64,000 nt of DNA from Hyphococcus sp. (GCA_021776335.1 JAJFGB010000009.1:806001-870000), one strand, 5' to 3'. Shown: positions 42,945 to 52,566, numbered from the stretch's first letter. Translations and numbers: made by a program. The notes: generated from the sequence alone by a model not told the origin.

Positions 42945-44081
42945 CTACCTTTTATCCATCGGCGTCACGTCGCGCTGTGCCGGCCCTGTGTAATTTGAAA
43001 GTGGGCGAATAAGCTTGTTGTCGCCAAGCTGCTCGATGATATGGGCGGTCCAGCCTGTGATGCGGCTGACAACAAAGATCGGCGTGAACATCGGAATTTC
43101 AAAACCCATCAGATAGTATGCCGGCCCGGCCGGAAAATCGAGATTGGGATATATGCCCTTTTCGCCGACCATTGTCTCATCAAGAATCCGCGACATCTCC
43201 CAGTATTTCCTGGCTTCATCGCTGTCGATAATATCGACCATGTTCTTGTAAGCCTCGGTCATGGTCGGCACGCGGCTGTCGCCGGAGCGATAAACGCGGT
43301 GGCCGAAGCCCATGATTTTCTTTTTGGTGGCAAGCGCATCAAGCATCCACGCTTTCGCGTTCTCCGCTGTGCCGACATCTTGCAACATATACATGACGGC
43401 TTCATTGGCGCCGCCATGGAGAGGGCCTTTCAGCGAGCCAATGGCCCCGGTAACGGCGGAATAAATGCCGGACAGCGATGATGCGATCACCCGGGCGCTA
43501 AAAGTTGAGGCGTTGAATGAATGTTCGGCATAGAGCGTCATTGAAATGTCAAAGCATTTGACGATTTCAGGCGCCGGAACCTCGCCGAAGCACATGTGAA
43601 AGAAGTTTTCAGAAAAGCCGAGACTTGCGTCTGGCGCGATTGGCTCCTTGCCGTTGCGCAGCCGAAAGTCTGTCGCAACGATTTGCGGGATTTTGGCATA
43701 AAGACTAATCGCGCGCTCATAGAGCTTGTCTGTCGCGTGATCTTCGATTTCACTGTCTTCAAGCCCGAGAAAACTTATCGCTGTCCGCAGGGTCGCCATG
43801 GGATGAGCGCCCTTTGGAAATTTGCGCATGACATCGATGATATCTTCTGACAGACCGCGATTTGATTTTTCCTGGGCATTGAATGCCTCAAGCTGGCTTC
43901 GTGTGGGGAGTTCGCCATTCCAGATCAGATAGGCAACCTCTTCAAAACGGCACTGGGCTGCTAGATCTTGAACCGCATAGCCGCGATAGGTCAGCGAGTT
44001 CGTCTCCGGCATTACTTTCGACACTGCTGTGTCGTCGGTTACAACGCCCACAAGCCCGTATTTGATGTCAGTCTCGGCCAT
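42945..44081 (-). CDS. prpC: 2-methylcitrate synthase (citrate synthase family)
   Basis: A 378-residue citrate-synthase-fold enzyme. [49 protein letters not shown] and the active-site Asp/Arg region [16 protein letters not shown] fit the short PrpC/type II group. It condenses propionyl-CoA with oxaloacetate. AGGAGAAGATTGC precedes the ATG. Association with prpB and prpD in the same run supports methylcitrate rather than citrate synthase. Confidence 0.93.
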   Translation of the reverse strand: MAETDIKYGLVGVVTDDTAVSKVMPETNSLTYRGYAVQDLAAQCRFEEVAYLIWNGELPTRSQLEAFNAQEKSNRGLSEDIIDVMRKFPKGAHPMATLRTAISFLGLEDSEIEDHATDKLYERAISLYAKIPQIVATDFRLRNGKEPIAPDASLGFSENFFHMCFGEVPAPEIVKCFDISMTLYAEHSFNASTFSARVIASSLSGIYSAVTGAIGSLKGPLHGGANEAVMYMLQDVGTAENAKAWMLDALATKKKIMGFGHRVYRSGDSRVPTMTEAYKNMVDIIDSDEARKYWEMSRILDETMVGEKGIYPNLDFPAGPAYYLMGFEIPMFTPIFVVSRITGWTAHIIEQLGDNKLIRPLSNYTGPAQRDVTPMDKR

Positions 44082-44092
44082 GCAATCTTCTC

Positions 44093-44434
44093 CTAGTCGG
44101 TCTTTTTTTGTTTCATCGAATATGCGCGCTCAACTTTTGCGACGCGTGTATTATAATCAGAATACCAGTTTTCAACGCCGCGGCGCTGGGCTTCCAAATG
44201 CTCTGCCTTTTGTTTCCAGTTTTTGATCGCCTCTTCAGACGCCCAATAGGAAACCGCGATGCCAAATCCGTCTTCATTGCGCGCCGATTCAAACCCAAGA
44301 TATCCGGGCATTGTCTTCGCCAGCGCCTCCATGCGCGCGGCCGTCTGGCCATAGCCTTCATCATCGCCGTCAGTCCGCTGCGCGGAGAAGATTACGGCGT
44401 AATAAGGCGGGTTTGGTGTCTTCGCTGCGGTCAT
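44093..44434 (-). CDS. ABM-family (antibiotic biosynthesis monooxygenase-like) protein
   Basis: A 113-residue dimeric alpha-beta-barrel (ABM/DUF3291-type) protein. YYAVIFSAQRTD, MPGYLGFESARNEDGFGIAVSYW and IKNWKQKAEHLEAQRRG are the characteristic strands and helix. Small ABM proteins include monooxygenases and heme-degrading enzymes, but many have no assigned reaction. It sits between the cupin gene and prpC; no clear Shine-Dalgarno is visible. Its role in propionate metabolism is unknown. Confidence 0.85.
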   Translation of the reverse strand: MTAAKTPNPPYYAVIFSAQRTDGDDEGYGQTAARMEALAKTMPGYLGFESARNEDGFGIAVSYWASEEAIKNWKQKAEHLEAQRRGVENWYSDYNTRVAKVERAYSMKQKKTD

Positions 44435-44534
44435 GTTGCAGTGCGTTATGCTATATTACCGACCGGAAAGAAAGGCCCGGCGGCTGTTGGATTTATGGCT
44501 AGAAAACAATCACTTAGGCGATCTTTGGGATGCG

Positions 44535-44906
44535 TCAGTCGCCGGTCGGCACAACCCCGGCGGCGGCCGCCATCAACACCACAACGCGGGCCGGCGCGCG
44601 GGTTCGGTGGACGACGCCTTTTGGGACCACATAGCCCTGGCCAGCGCCAAGTTCGTGGGTTTCGTCTTCAATATCGAGCAGCAGGTTTCCTTCGACAACG
44701 TAAAACAGCTCGTCTTCGTCATCATGCTTATGAAAGTGAAATTCGCCTTCCAAGACGCCGAGGCGCAGAACACTGTCATTGATTTGAACAAGGGTCTGAT
44801 TGAACCATTTGTCGTCATTGGCCGCGATGACATCCTTGATGTCAAACTTCGTCATTGGCGGATACTTGATATCGGTTTTGATGTTGTAAGTTTTATCGTT
44901 GCTCAT
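44535..44906 (-). CDS. Cupin-domain protein
   Basis: A 123-residue single-domain cupin. The metal-binding motif 1 is FHFHKHDDEDELFYVVEG and motif 2 is PKGVVHRTRAP, giving two His, one Glu and a third His. Such cupins can be metal-dependent enzymes or sensors; the substrate cannot be told. GGAGG lies 5 bases before ATG 44906. The gene is 25 bases downstream of prpB and about 100 bases upstream of the ABM gene. Confidence 0.88.
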   Translation of the reverse strand: MSNDKTYNIKTDIKYPPMTKFDIKDVIAANDDKWFNQTLVQINDSVLRLGVLEGEFHFHKHDDEDELFYVVEGNLLLDIEDETHELGAGQGYVVPKGVVHRTRAPARVVVLMAAAAGVVPTGD

Positions 44907-44931
44907 CACGGCCTCCGCTAATGGTGCGCAT

Positions 44932-45843
44932 TTACTCCGTTGGCGTATCGCTTACCTGGAAATTATAGATCGACTCATCGAATTTGTTGTAGTCGTGATA
45001 ACGCAGCAGGTCATAAAGGTCGCGGCGGTGCTGCATTTCGTCAAGAATGCCATTCTGATCGCCATCTTTCAGGATACGGTCAAGCCCTCGGTCACAGGCG
45101 CCCATTGCGAGACGCAAAGTCGTCACCGGATAAATCACGACATTGAAACCGAGGCTTTCCAATTCTTTTTTGTTCAGCAGGCGGCTTTTTCCAAACTCAG
45201 TCATATTAGCAAGAATTGGCACATCAAGCGCTGCGCGCACCGCTTCGAATTCTTTTTCTGATTTCATCGCCTCTGGAAAGATCATGTCGGCGCCAGCGTC
45301 CACATAAGCTTTCATGCGGTCGATGGCGCTGTCGAGCCCTTCAACGGCGCGCGCATCGGAACGCGCGATCAAAACGAAGTTGGGATCACGCTTAGCTTCC
45401 GCCGCAGCTTTTACCCGCTGGACCATGATGTCGGTCGGCACGATTTCCTTGCCGTCGAGATGGCCGCAGCGCTTCGGCATCACCTGGTCTTCAATATGGC
45501 ACCCGGAAAGACCCATCTCCTCCATTGTGCGCACCGTCCGCGCCGCCGCCATGGGTTCGCCAAACCCGGTGTCGATATCGATGAACGCCGGTAAATCCGT
45601 AACACGTGCGATCTGATGTCCGCGGTCTGCGAATTCACTCATGGTGGCGATGCCGATATCGGGTAAACAAAGATCGGCAGCCATCACGGCGCCTGATATA
45701 TAAACCCCGTCAAAACCCTTGGTCTCAATCATCTGCGCGCAGAGTGGATTAAACGCGCCGGGAAACTGCAACAGCTTGCCGGATGCCAGCCCTTTGCGAA
45801 ATTCAGCACGTTTTTCGGCAGGTGATTTTGTCGTGAAGAGCAT
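44932..45843 (-). CDS. prpB: 2-methylisocitrate lyase
   Basis: A 303-residue isocitrate-lyase-superfamily enzyme cleaving 2-methylisocitrate to pyruvate and succinate. QFPGAFNPLCAQMIE, the Mg-binding FIDIDTGFGEP, and the catalytic loop KRCGHLDGKE with its Cys and His are present. IARSDARAVEG and DMIFPEAM also fit PrpB. The ATG at 45843 follows AAAGAGAAAGAAC; the frame is open further upstream, into the thioesterase gene. Confidence 0.95.
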   Translation of the reverse strand: MLFTTKSPAEKRAEFRKGLASGKLLQFPGAFNPLCAQMIETKGFDGVYISGAVMAADLCLPDIGIATMSEFADRGHQIARVTDLPAFIDIDTGFGEPMAAARTVRTMEEMGLSGCHIEDQVMPKRCGHLDGKEIVPTDIMVQRVKAAAEAKRDPNFVLIARSDARAVEGLDSAIDRMKAYVDAGADMIFPEAMKSEKEFEAVRAALDVPILANMTEFGKSRLLNKKELESLGFNVVIYPVTTLRLAMGACDRGLDRILKDGDQNGILDEMQHRRDLYDLLRYHDYNKFDESIYNFQVSDTPTE

Positions 45844-45872
45844 CGTTTGTTCTTTCTCTTTGCTCAGGCGTC

Positions 45873-46325
45873 TTAAGAAGACGGCTGGTCTTCCTTGTCC
45901 ATCAGGCACATTTCCGTTGCAAGCATGGTTGCGACATGTGTCTCTTGATTGTGATCGATGGCATAAACGTCAGAGCGCACGATCACCAGCGTCCGGCCGG
46001 GTTTGATGACTTCTGCCCGCGCCAGTAATTTTGGCCCGCGGGCCGGCGCCAGCAGGTTCATCTTGAATTCCGCTGTTAATACCGTCGAGTTTTCGGGCAT
46101 GACCGAATAGGCGGCATAACCCGCTGCGTTATCCGCTAATGTCGTCGTGACGCCGGCGTGAAAAAACCCATGTTGCTGGGTCAGCGTTTCATCAAATGTG
46201 ACGGTCAGTTCGCAGGTTCCAAATCCAAGCGCGCGAAACTCAACCCCGAGTTTTTTCATGAAACCCTGCCGCGCAAAGCTGTCGCGCACGCGTTTTTCGA
46301 TTTCAGGTGATGGCGTGCGCGCCAT
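45873..46325 (-). CDS. PaaI-family hotdog thioesterase
   Basis: A 150-residue hotdog protein. HGFFHAGVTTTLADNAAGYAA is the active-site helix with the conserved HG and the acidic Asp. TVLTAEFKMNLLAPARG and GRTLVIVRSDVYA are core strands. It hydrolyses acyl-CoA thioesters; here it could limit propionyl-CoA or other toxic CoA esters, which is inference from operon position. It is immediately followed by prpB (29-base gap) and preceded by an NTF2-like gene with a one-base gap. Confidence 0.9.
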   Translation of the reverse strand: MARTPSPEIEKRVRDSFARQGFMKKLGVEFRALGFGTCELTVTFDETLTQQHGFFHAGVTTTLADNAAGYAAYSVMPENSTVLTAEFKMNLLAPARGPKLLARAEVIKPGRTLVIVRSDVYAIDHNQETHVATMLATEMCLMDKEDQPSS

Positions 46326-46326
46326 G

Positions 46327-46746
46327 TTATTTAAACTCTTTCAGCTTTGCGCCGACGCGCTTGCCCATTTCCTCACCCAGCGCCATCAATCCACTGGCGG
46401 GACGGATCATCACTTCGAATTCTCGGATCAAGCCATCATCGTCGAGTTTGATAAAGTCGGCGCCTTTTAGTTGCTTGCCGCCCACATGAGCGGAAAATTC
46501 CAACACAACATCTTTGCCATCTTCGGTCGCGAATTCACGGGCGTAGGTGAAATCCTCAAAGACATCGATCACCGTTGAGAGCGCCAGGACCAGGGCATCG
46601 CGCCCCTGATAGGGTGTGTGGGCCACAGGTGAGCGAAACACGGCGTCGGGATGGATGATGTCATTGAGGCCAGCGAAGTCCCGGTCGGCAATAATTGTAT
46701 GCCAATGCGCTAAGGTTGCTTTGGTGGATGCGGCCGCATTTTGCAT
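46327..46746 (-). CDS. NTF2-like (SnoaL-type) protein, second copy
   Basis: A 139-residue NTF2-fold protein: HWHTIIADRDFAGLNDIIHPDAVFRSPVAHTPYQGRDAL is the family start, and EFSAHVGGKQLKGADFIKLDDDGLIREFEVMIRP its sheet. Catalytic residues cannot be assigned. AGAGGCGGAAAA precedes ATG 46746; the reading frame itself opens slightly further upstream. The gene lies between a divergent NTF2-like paralogue and the thioesterase gene. Confidence 0.85.
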   Translation of the reverse strand: MQNAAASTKATLAHWHTIIADRDFAGLNDIIHPDAVFRSPVAHTPYQGRDALVLALSTVIDVFEDFTYAREFATEDGKDVVLEFSAHVGGKQLKGADFIKLDDDGLIREFEVMIRPASGLMALGEEMGKRVGAKLKEFK

Positions 46747-46757
46747 TTTTCCGCCTC

Positions 46758-47210
46758 TCAAGAGTCTTGTTCAATCTGCAGTTTTGAAATCAGCAGCGCC
46801 GGATCGTGCAACAGACCATCCGATATCAATTGACGCATGTGCGGACCGTCATAGTAGCGTTCTTCCACGATAAGGTTGCCATGCCAGCGCTGCCAACACA
46901 GGCCGTCTATCTGATTGGTTTTGTCATTGCCGTCAGTAAATTTCGTTAGGTTACGGAATACACAGATGCTGTTTTCTGCATCGATCTTGGTATCCTCGAT
47001 GCGGCCAGTGATAGACTTTGCCGCCTGTATAAATGGTTCCTGTTTAGCACGCCCTTCGCTCGCGCCGCTCGCAAAGAGGGTGTCATTTGCGTACATCATC
47101 ACGTCGTCGTCATAAAATGCGTCAAAAGCCGCAAGCGGCGCCCCGCCCTCAAGCATCTTTACCTGGGCCGTCACTTTTTCCGTCATCGTGCTGGGTGATT
47201 TGTCGGTCAC
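46758..47210 (-). CDS. NTF2-like (SnoaL-type) protein, first copy
   Basis: A 150-residue protein with an NTF2-like layout: QVKMLEGGAPLAAFDAFYDDDVMMYAND, GRAKQEPFIQAA, and a C-terminal Trp/Arg-rich sheet (LCWQRWHGNLIVEERYYDGPHMR). It is distant from the neighbouring NTF2-like protein, so this is unlikely to be a recent duplication. A second Met at 47186 is an alternative start. It directly follows prpD (18-base gap). Function unknown. Confidence 0.78.
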   Translation of the reverse strand: MTDKSPSTMTEKVTAQVKMLEGGAPLAAFDAFYDDDVMMYANDTLFASGASEGRAKQEPFIQAAKSITGRIEDTKIDAENSICVFRNLTKFTDGNDKTNQIDGLCWQRWHGNLIVEERYYDGPHMRQLISDGLLHDPALLISKLQIEQDS

Positions 47211-47228
47211 GATTTTCTGTTGCCCGTC

Positions 47229-48761
47229 CTAAAAGATCCCTTTTAGTTCATTTTCAACCAGGTAATCCGCAGGCGCGACAGGGTTGAGCGCTAACACCTG
47301 CGCTGCAGATAAATCAGGCAGCTGTTGAACCAGATCGAGGAACCGCTCGGATTCAGAGCGCTCCAGAATATCCTCGGTCAGCGTCCGGAATTTTTTGATA
47401 TATTCGGCGCGGCCGAACGGGCGTGCGCCGAAGGGATGCGCATTGGCGATGCCAAGCTCGTCCTCAATCACTGATCCATCTTCCATCGTCACGACGACGC
47501 GCGCGCCGAATGCTTTTTCATTCGGATCATGGGAGTGATAGCGCCGCGTCCATTCTGGATCTTCGATAGTTGAAATCTTGTGCCACAGCCGCACTGTGTC
47601 TTCGCGTTTGGCGCGTTCCGGCGCGTAGGAATTCACATGATGCCAGCCACCGTCCTGCAAGGCGACCGCAAAGATATACATGATCGAGTGGTCGAGCGTT
47701 TCCCGTGATGAATTGGGGTCCATCTTTTGCGGGTCGCCGGCGCCGGTGCCGATCACATAATGCGTGTGATGTGAGGTATGGAGAACGATGGACTTCACTT
47801 TGTCGAAATCACCGATCTTTTGGCCCATGCGGAACGCAAGATCGATCAGCGCCTGAGACTGATATTCCGCCGAATGTTCCTTGGTGTAGGTTTCCAAAAT
47901 AGCCCGTTTAGCCTCGCCTGCGCCGGGCAGCGGCACCTGATAGCTTGGTTCATAGGGGCTTTCGCCTTTGTCGCGCGCCGTGCGGCCATTGAGAATGAAG
48001 GAAATCACAGAATCTTCGCCCTCATAGATCGGGCTTGGCGCGCCCTCGCCCCGCATGCAGCGATCCACTGCCTCAATGGCGAGTTTGCCCGCAAATGCCG
48101 GTGCAAAAGCTTTCCATGATGAAATCTCGCCTTTTCGCGACTGGCGCGTGGTCACTGTTGTATGAAGGCCTTGCTGCACTGATTGAAAGATAGTTTCCGT
48201 ATCGAGACCAAGCAGCGTGCCGACGGCGGCTGTAGCCGACGGTCCGATATGGGCGATGTGATCGATCTTGTGTTCATGAAGACAGATCGCTTTGACAAGA
48301 TTCACCTGAATTTCGTAGCCTGTTGCGATGCCGCGCAACAATGCATGCCCATCACGTCCACATTGCTGTGCGACGGCGAGTACCGGCGGTATGTTATCGC
48401 CGGGATGGGAATAATCAGCGGCCAGAAATGTATCGTGAAAATCAAGCTCGCGCACGGCGGTGCCATTCGCCCAGGCCGCCCATTCAGCGCAGACCTTGTG
48501 ATCGGCCGGCGCCCCAAAGAGTGTCGCGCCGCCGGATCGCAAATGGGCATTCGCCATTGCGCGCGCTGATTTAATCGGACCGCGATTAAGCGATGCAATC
48601 GCAACGGATGCATTGTCGATAATGCGGTTGATGATCATGTCCGTTGCTTCGCTGTCGACTTCCACCGGGTCGGCGGCGACCGCTGCGATTTTCCAGGCAA
48701 GCTGGTCCTCGCGCTTTAGATTGTCTTTGGAGCGATGGGCGTGAACATCATGGGTGATCAT
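47229..48761 (-). CDS. prpD: 2-methylcitrate dehydratase
   Basis: A 510-residue PrpD/MmgE-family protein converting 2-methylcitrate to 2-methyl-cis-aconitate. [48 protein letters not shown]-like text around residue 165 and [15 protein letters not shown] are family landmarks. The ATG at 48761 follows AAGGACGCCCC; the frame is open to 48848. It is the first gene of the prp operon. No prpR or acyl-CoA ligase (prpE) is in the window. Confidence 0.94.
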   Translation of the reverse strand: MITHDVHAHRSKDNLKREDQLAWKIAAVAADPVEVDSEATDMIINRIIDNASVAIASLNRGPIKSARAMANAHLRSGGATLFGAPADHKVCAEWAAWANGTAVRELDFHDTFLAADYSHPGDNIPPVLAVAQQCGRDGHALLRGIATGYEIQVNLVKAICLHEHKIDHIAHIGPSATAAVGTLLGLDTETIFQSVQQGLHTTVTTRQSRKGEISSWKAFAPAFAGKLAIEAVDRCMRGEGAPSPIYEGEDSVISFILNGRTARDKGESPYEPSYQVPLPGAGEAKRAILETYTKEHSAEYQSQALIDLAFRMGQKIGDFDKVKSIVLHTSHHTHYVIGTGAGDPQKMDPNSSRETLDHSIMYIFAVALQDGGWHHVNSYAPERAKREDTVRLWHKISTIEDPEWTRRYHSHDPNEKAFGARVVVTMEDGSVIEDELGIANAHPFGARPFGRAEYIKKFRTLTEDILERSESERFLDLVQQLPDLSAAQVLALNPVAPADYLVENELKGIF

Positions 48762-48908
48762 GGGGCGTCCTTGTTGAAATGGCGGGTTTCGCGGGGCGCC
48801 GTTTTGGCGGCCGTCAGCGAGTTGCACCCTACCTGCCCCGACTGCCACAGGCTGTCAAAGCCGTCTCCCTGTGGAAAACGGCGTCATAACGCCTCTGGAA
48901 AACTTACC

Positions 48909-49652
48909 TTAGAAAAACAATAGCTTAACCGCCATCGCGATCAACGCGAGGTAGAATACCCGCTTGATCAGGGGCGCGCCCTTCTCGATTGTCGCATTGG
49001 CGCCGAGCCAGCCACCGACGCCATAACCGGCCGCTAATGCAAATCCCAGCGCCCATTCTATTTTCACCTGGCTGGCAAATACGCTGAGCGAAACAATCGA
49101 AAACACAAGCGCGACGAACACCTTGTGCATATTCACCCGCACCAGATCGAGCCCCATCACGCGATTAAGGATTGGCATTTGAATGAGGCCAACGCCAATC
49201 TGGATGAAGCCGCCCCAGAATCCGGCGCCAATAAAAAGAAGATGTCCGAGGATCAGATTGCGCGGCTTGCTCGTCTCCGAAGCGGGCTTTTGGCCTGCGC
49301 CGGTCATCATGATGATGAGAATGCCGAGCATGATCAGCGCCAGTGTGCGATCAAACCAGACGCCGTCGAGCTTGACGCCAAGATGGGCGCCGAAAAATGC
49401 GCCGACTGAAGCGCATGCCGCAAGTGATGCGCTCAATTTGAAATCGGAAAACCCTTTGCGGAAAAATCCCCACACCGCCATTAGATTCTGCGCAATAATA
49501 CCGATGCGATTGGTGCCGTTGGCAACGGGACCAGGCAATCCCAGAAACACCATGATTGGCACTGAGAGAATAGACCCGCCGCCGGCAAGCACATTGATCC
49601 AGCCTGACGCGACGCCGGCAGCGAATAAGATTGCAGCTTGTAGAGGGTCCAC
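48909..49652 (-). CDS. TauE/SafE-type sulfite or organosulfonate exporter
   Basis: A 247-residue membrane protein with about 8 helices in two repeated halves. ASGWINVLAGGGSILSVPIMVFLGLPGPVANGTNRIGII and GAGFWGGFIQIGVGLIQMPIL are the paired TauE/SafE motifs. The family exports sulfite, sulfoacetate or related anions. It starts with GTG, with GGAG 7 bases upstream. It lies between prpD and the epimerase gene on the same strand. Proximity to cysD-cysNC is suggestive of sulfur traffic but not decisive. Confidence 0.9.
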   Translation of the reverse strand: MDPLQAAILFAAGVASGWINVLAGGGSILSVPIMVFLGLPGPVANGTNRIGIIAQNLMAVWGFFRKGFSDFKLSASLAACASVGAFFGAHLGVKLDGVWFDRTLALIMLGILIIMMTGAGQKPASETSKPRNLILGHLLFIGAGFWGGFIQIGVGLIQMPILNRVMGLDLVRVNMHKVFVALVFSIVSLSVFASQVKIEWALGFALAAGYGVGGWLGANATIEKGAPLIKRVFYLALIAMAVKLLFF

Positions 49653-49737
49653 TGACGACTCCGTTGGAGTTTTACCGGCTAGGCGTTAACCGTGTGATCC
49701 TCTGATAGGGCAAGTGTGCAAGGTTTGAAATCATTGT

Positions 49738-51255
49738 TTACGTCGATCCGGCGTGATGAACTGTGTGTCCATAAATCCGCCATGGGCGTTTGCGCTGTTG
49801 TTCGCGGGCGCCGACAAGACGGCGCAGCGCTCGTTCAAGCGTCGGTTCGGCAAATTCAAATCCAGCGGCTTGCGCCTTGTCCGGTTTCACATTTTGTCCG
49901 CCGAGCAACAATTCATCTGCGAACCGCCCAAGAAGCAAACGCAGCGGCGCTGCCGGCACGCTGAATATCGCTGGTCGATGAAGCGCAGCCGCGAGGTTTT
50001 TTGTGAAGATGCGGTTGGTCACGGCGCCCGGGGCTGCGGCATTGACGGCGCCGTACAACGCCGGTGTTTTCATGATATGCACGATCAATCGTACGAGATC
50101 ATCGCGGGTGATCCAGGACATCATCTGCTTGCCGTTTCCAAAGGGGCCACCGAGACCGAATTCGAAAGGTGTCAGCATGCGTGCGAGCAAGCCGCCTTCA
50201 ACGCCGAGAACAAGTCCGATGCGCAGACGCACTGTGCGGACGCCCTGGATTTCCATCCTGCGCGCCGCTCTCTCGACGGCTTCACAGCTTTGGTGAGAAA
50301 AACTCGCCGTTTCTGGCGCATGGGTTTCCATCAAAGGCTCGGCGTCCCTGATGCCGTACCAGCCAATTGCAGAGGCGGCGATAAAACAATCCGGTTTTCG
50401 GTCGAGGCGCGCAGCAAGGGCGATCAAATCGTTGGTGAGATCAACACGGCTGTCGATGACGCGGTTTTTTTTGTGCGCCGTCCATAGCCCATTTGAAATG
50501 GATTCGCCCGCGAGATGGACGATGGCGTCAATTTTTTCATCACTAGCAATTTGATCCAAAGCGGTGATGAGCCGCAACGGCGCTGGTAAAATGTCCAGCG
50601 CCAGTTTCGGGCGGCGCGTCAGCACGGTCACCTCGTGACCGCCGGCAATCAGCGCTTCCACGAGGCGCGTTCCGACAAACCCCGTCCCGCCGGTGACAAG
50701 GACGCGTTGACGGTCGCCGAGGCCCATGGCCAATCGGTTGGCGGCTGGCGGTGTGATACGCGCCAACCGATCTGCGGCGGTAAGGTCACGCAAGCCGAAC
50801 AGCGCCGTGCCGATGCATGCAACAATACAGAGCCAGCTATAGATGCCGTAATAGGCGGGCGTGAGCGCCGTCGGATCACCTGCCCATCCCCACAGCACGG
50901 GCAGCATGAGCGCGAGGATGGCGCCGTAGTTTAGCGCCATGAGCGTGTGCAGCACCCTTTCGCTGGGCGGCAGGCGGCGGGAGCGGTCTTCCTCGACAAA
51001 ATCCCATAGGGTGATGAAGATTTCGACCGTCAGCGCAATGATCAGCATCGCAGCGATGACGCCTGTCGGCGTCGTCCATCCGATCATCAAGAAGATTATG
51101 CTGTAGAAGAAATTGCGGATGCCATGAAGCTTTATCTCTCGTCGTTGAGAGATGCGCCATGCCAGGCGTTCGGTGAGTTCATGATGAAAGAGCGTATCAG
51201 CGACGCCAAATACCATTTGTATGGCGATGAGCAACCAAAGCAGCGGGTCAGTCAT
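49738..51255 (-). CDS. TIGR01777-type SDR with N-terminal membrane domain
   Basis: A 505-residue two-part protein. Residues 1-160 hold about 4-5 membrane helices, with no recognised family. Residues ~180-500 are a TIGR01777 (SDR39U1/YfcH-like) nucleotide-dependent epimerase: VLVTGGTGFVGTRLVEALI, HLAGESISNGLWTAHKKNRVIDSR, ASAIGWYG, RIGLVLGVEGGLLARML and the DUF1731 tail. Substrate unknown. It overlaps the DUF4166 gene by 8 bases, with GGAGG upstream of the ATG, so the two are translationally coupled. Confidence 0.88.
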   Translation of the reverse strand: MTDPLLWLLIAIQMVFGVADTLFHHELTERLAWRISQRREIKLHGIRNFFYSIIFLMIGWTTPTGVIAAMLIIALTVEIFITLWDFVEEDRSRRLPPSERVLHTLMALNYGAILALMLPVLWGWAGDPTALTPAYYGIYSWLCIVACIGTALFGLRDLTAADRLARITPPAANRLAMGLGDRQRVLVTGGTGFVGTRLVEALIAGGHEVTVLTRRPKLALDILPAPLRLITALDQIASDEKIDAIVHLAGESISNGLWTAHKKNRVIDSRVDLTNDLIALAARLDRKPDCFIAASAIGWYGIRDAEPLMETHAPETASFSHQSCEAVERAARRMEIQGVRTVRLRIGLVLGVEGGLLARMLTPFEFGLGGPFGNGKQMMSWITRDDLVRLIVHIMKTPALYGAVNAAAPGAVTNRIFTKNLAAALHRPAIFSVPAAPLRLLLGRFADELLLGGQNVKPDKAQAAGFEFAEPTLERALRRLVGAREQQRKRPWRIYGHTVHHAGST

Positions 51256-51943
51256 GGTGGGCCTCCTCCATGTCGTGAAAGATTGTTGTCTGGGAAATGA
51301 TCACACCGAGATTCGGATGCGCGAGCGTCAATGTGAATGCAAACGCACCCTCGCCCATATCGTGATGACCGATCACCATGCGTCCGGGCGTCAGCAAGGC
51401 AGGCAGTTTTATGCGCAAGCCAAAAAACGTTAGAAAATAGTCGGCGCTGGAAAAGAATAATGCGCCATCGCTGACGGAGAGCTTGAGGGACATTGAAACG
51501 CCGCCGCCCACATGTTCCTCCAGACCCGTCTCGCCGGAAAATCGCTTCATGCTGTTGATGGCCTGGGGGAACAGTGCGCCCCGGCTGTAGAGCCTTGTCC
51601 AGATTTGACCGCCACTATCGGGAACGTCGGTGATAGCGACGATCGCTGGCCGTTGTTCAGACTTCCTGTTGAGCGGTAACGGCGCGCCAATCAGCCGGGC
51701 TGCGTGCGCGAGAATAGTCCCTGCTATTGTTTGCTTGAGTTCCGTTGTAACGCCGCGATAGAGAACGCTTTGCCCGGGGCCGGCCTTATAGGCAAAGCGT
51801 CGGCGCACGGCCGTGGGTAAAGCCATCCATTCATCAGGGCGAAGAAGGCGCTCGAAGCGATCATCAGGGATCAGTCCTGCGCCTCGTTGACGCGCGATGG
51901 CGGGTTTATTAACGGCATTTGCTAAAGGCTGAAACGCGGTCAT
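51248..51943 (-). CDS. DUF4166 protein
   Basis: A 231-residue protein of the DUF4166 family: FERLLRPDEWMALPTAVRRRFAYK, FPQAINSMKRFSGETGLEEHVGGGVSMSLKLSV and YFLTFFGLRIKLPALLTPGRMVIGHHDMGEGAFAFTLTLAHPNLGVIISQ. DUF4166 domains occur alone or fused to saccharopine-dehydrogenase-like proteins; the reaction is unknown. AAAGGAAAAAGCC precedes the ATG at 51943; the frame itself is open upstream into the regulator. It lies between the GbsR-type regulator and the TIGR01777 gene. Confidence 0.85.
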   Translation of the reverse strand: MTAFQPLANAVNKPAIARQRGAGLIPDDRFERLLRPDEWMALPTAVRRRFAYKAGPGQSVLYRGVTTELKQTIAGTILAHAARLIGAPLPLNRKSEQRPAIVAITDVPDSGGQIWTRLYSRGALFPQAINSMKRFSGETGLEEHVGGGVSMSLKLSVSDGALFFSSADYFLTFFGLRIKLPALLTPGRMVIGHHDMGEGAFAFTLTLAHPNLGVIISQTTIFHDMEEAHHD

Positions 51944-51990
51944 GGCTTTTTCCTTTGCCAGTCCTGTTGATCGTTTCGCTGGTTGCGGCG

Positions 51991-52566
51991 TTATTCTTTT
52001 TCTTTTTTTGTTTTGATGAAGGGCGTGAGCAAATCGACGGCGCGGGCGCCCAGTTTCAATAATGGCGCGATGGTTGATTTCGGCACTTTGTTCATTTGGT
52101 CGTACCACTCGTTCAGCGAGGAGATCAGTTCCTGCAAATCGCTGAGCCGCTTCACCGCCGTTTCAGATGACGCCGGGTCAGCCTTGACGTCGGTCAGGCA
52201 GGCATCAAGGACAGCTGCGGCTGGATCGAGTTCCCGGGTTTTGCGGATGGCGACGATGCGCGAAACCATCTCCCACATATCGCCCTCGGCCTCGAAATGG
52301 TCTCGGCGATCACCCATGACAGGGACACGTTTCACCAGGTCCCAGCCGAGAAGGTCCTTGATGGAGTTTGATACGTTTGACCGCGCAAGGCTAAGCGCTT
52401 CGGCAATCTCTTCCGCCGTCATCGGATGATCGCTGACGAGAAGCAGCGCATGGATCTGAGCAACAGATCGGTTGACACCCCACTGTCCGCCAAGGTCGCC
52501 CCAATGAAGAACGAACTGGCGGATCGCCGGGCTCATCTCGATAGTTTTTACGGTAATTTCTGTCAT
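51991..52566 (-). CDS. GbsR/MarR-type transcriptional regulator
   Basis: A 191-residue protein with a winged helix-turn-helix of the GbsR type: FVLHWGDLGGQWGVNRSVAQIHALLL, HPMTAEEIAEALSLARSNVSNSIKDLLGWDLVKRVPVMGDRRDHFEA. The C-terminal half is helical. It heads the DUF4166-TIGR01777 operon and probably represses it. The ATG at 52566 lies within a perfect 20-bp palindrome, and the promoter position implies a leaderless transcript (separate entries). The frame opens further upstream, at 52650, but that part is the control region. Confidence 0.88.
   Translation of the reverse strand: MTEITVKTIEMSPAIRQFVLHWGDLGGQWGVNRSVAQIHALLLVSDHPMTAEEIAEALSLARSNVSNSIKDLLGWDLVKRVPVMGDRRDHFEAEGDMWEMVSRIVAIRKTRELDPAAAVLDACLTDVKADPASSETAVKRLSDLQELISSLNEWYDQMNKVPKSTIAPLLKLGARAVDLLTPFIKTKKEKE

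Noticed and set aside
49753-50487. 244-residue plus-strand frame inside the TIGR01777 gene
   Set aside because: Antisense shadow; Cys/Arg-rich and without any recognisable motif.
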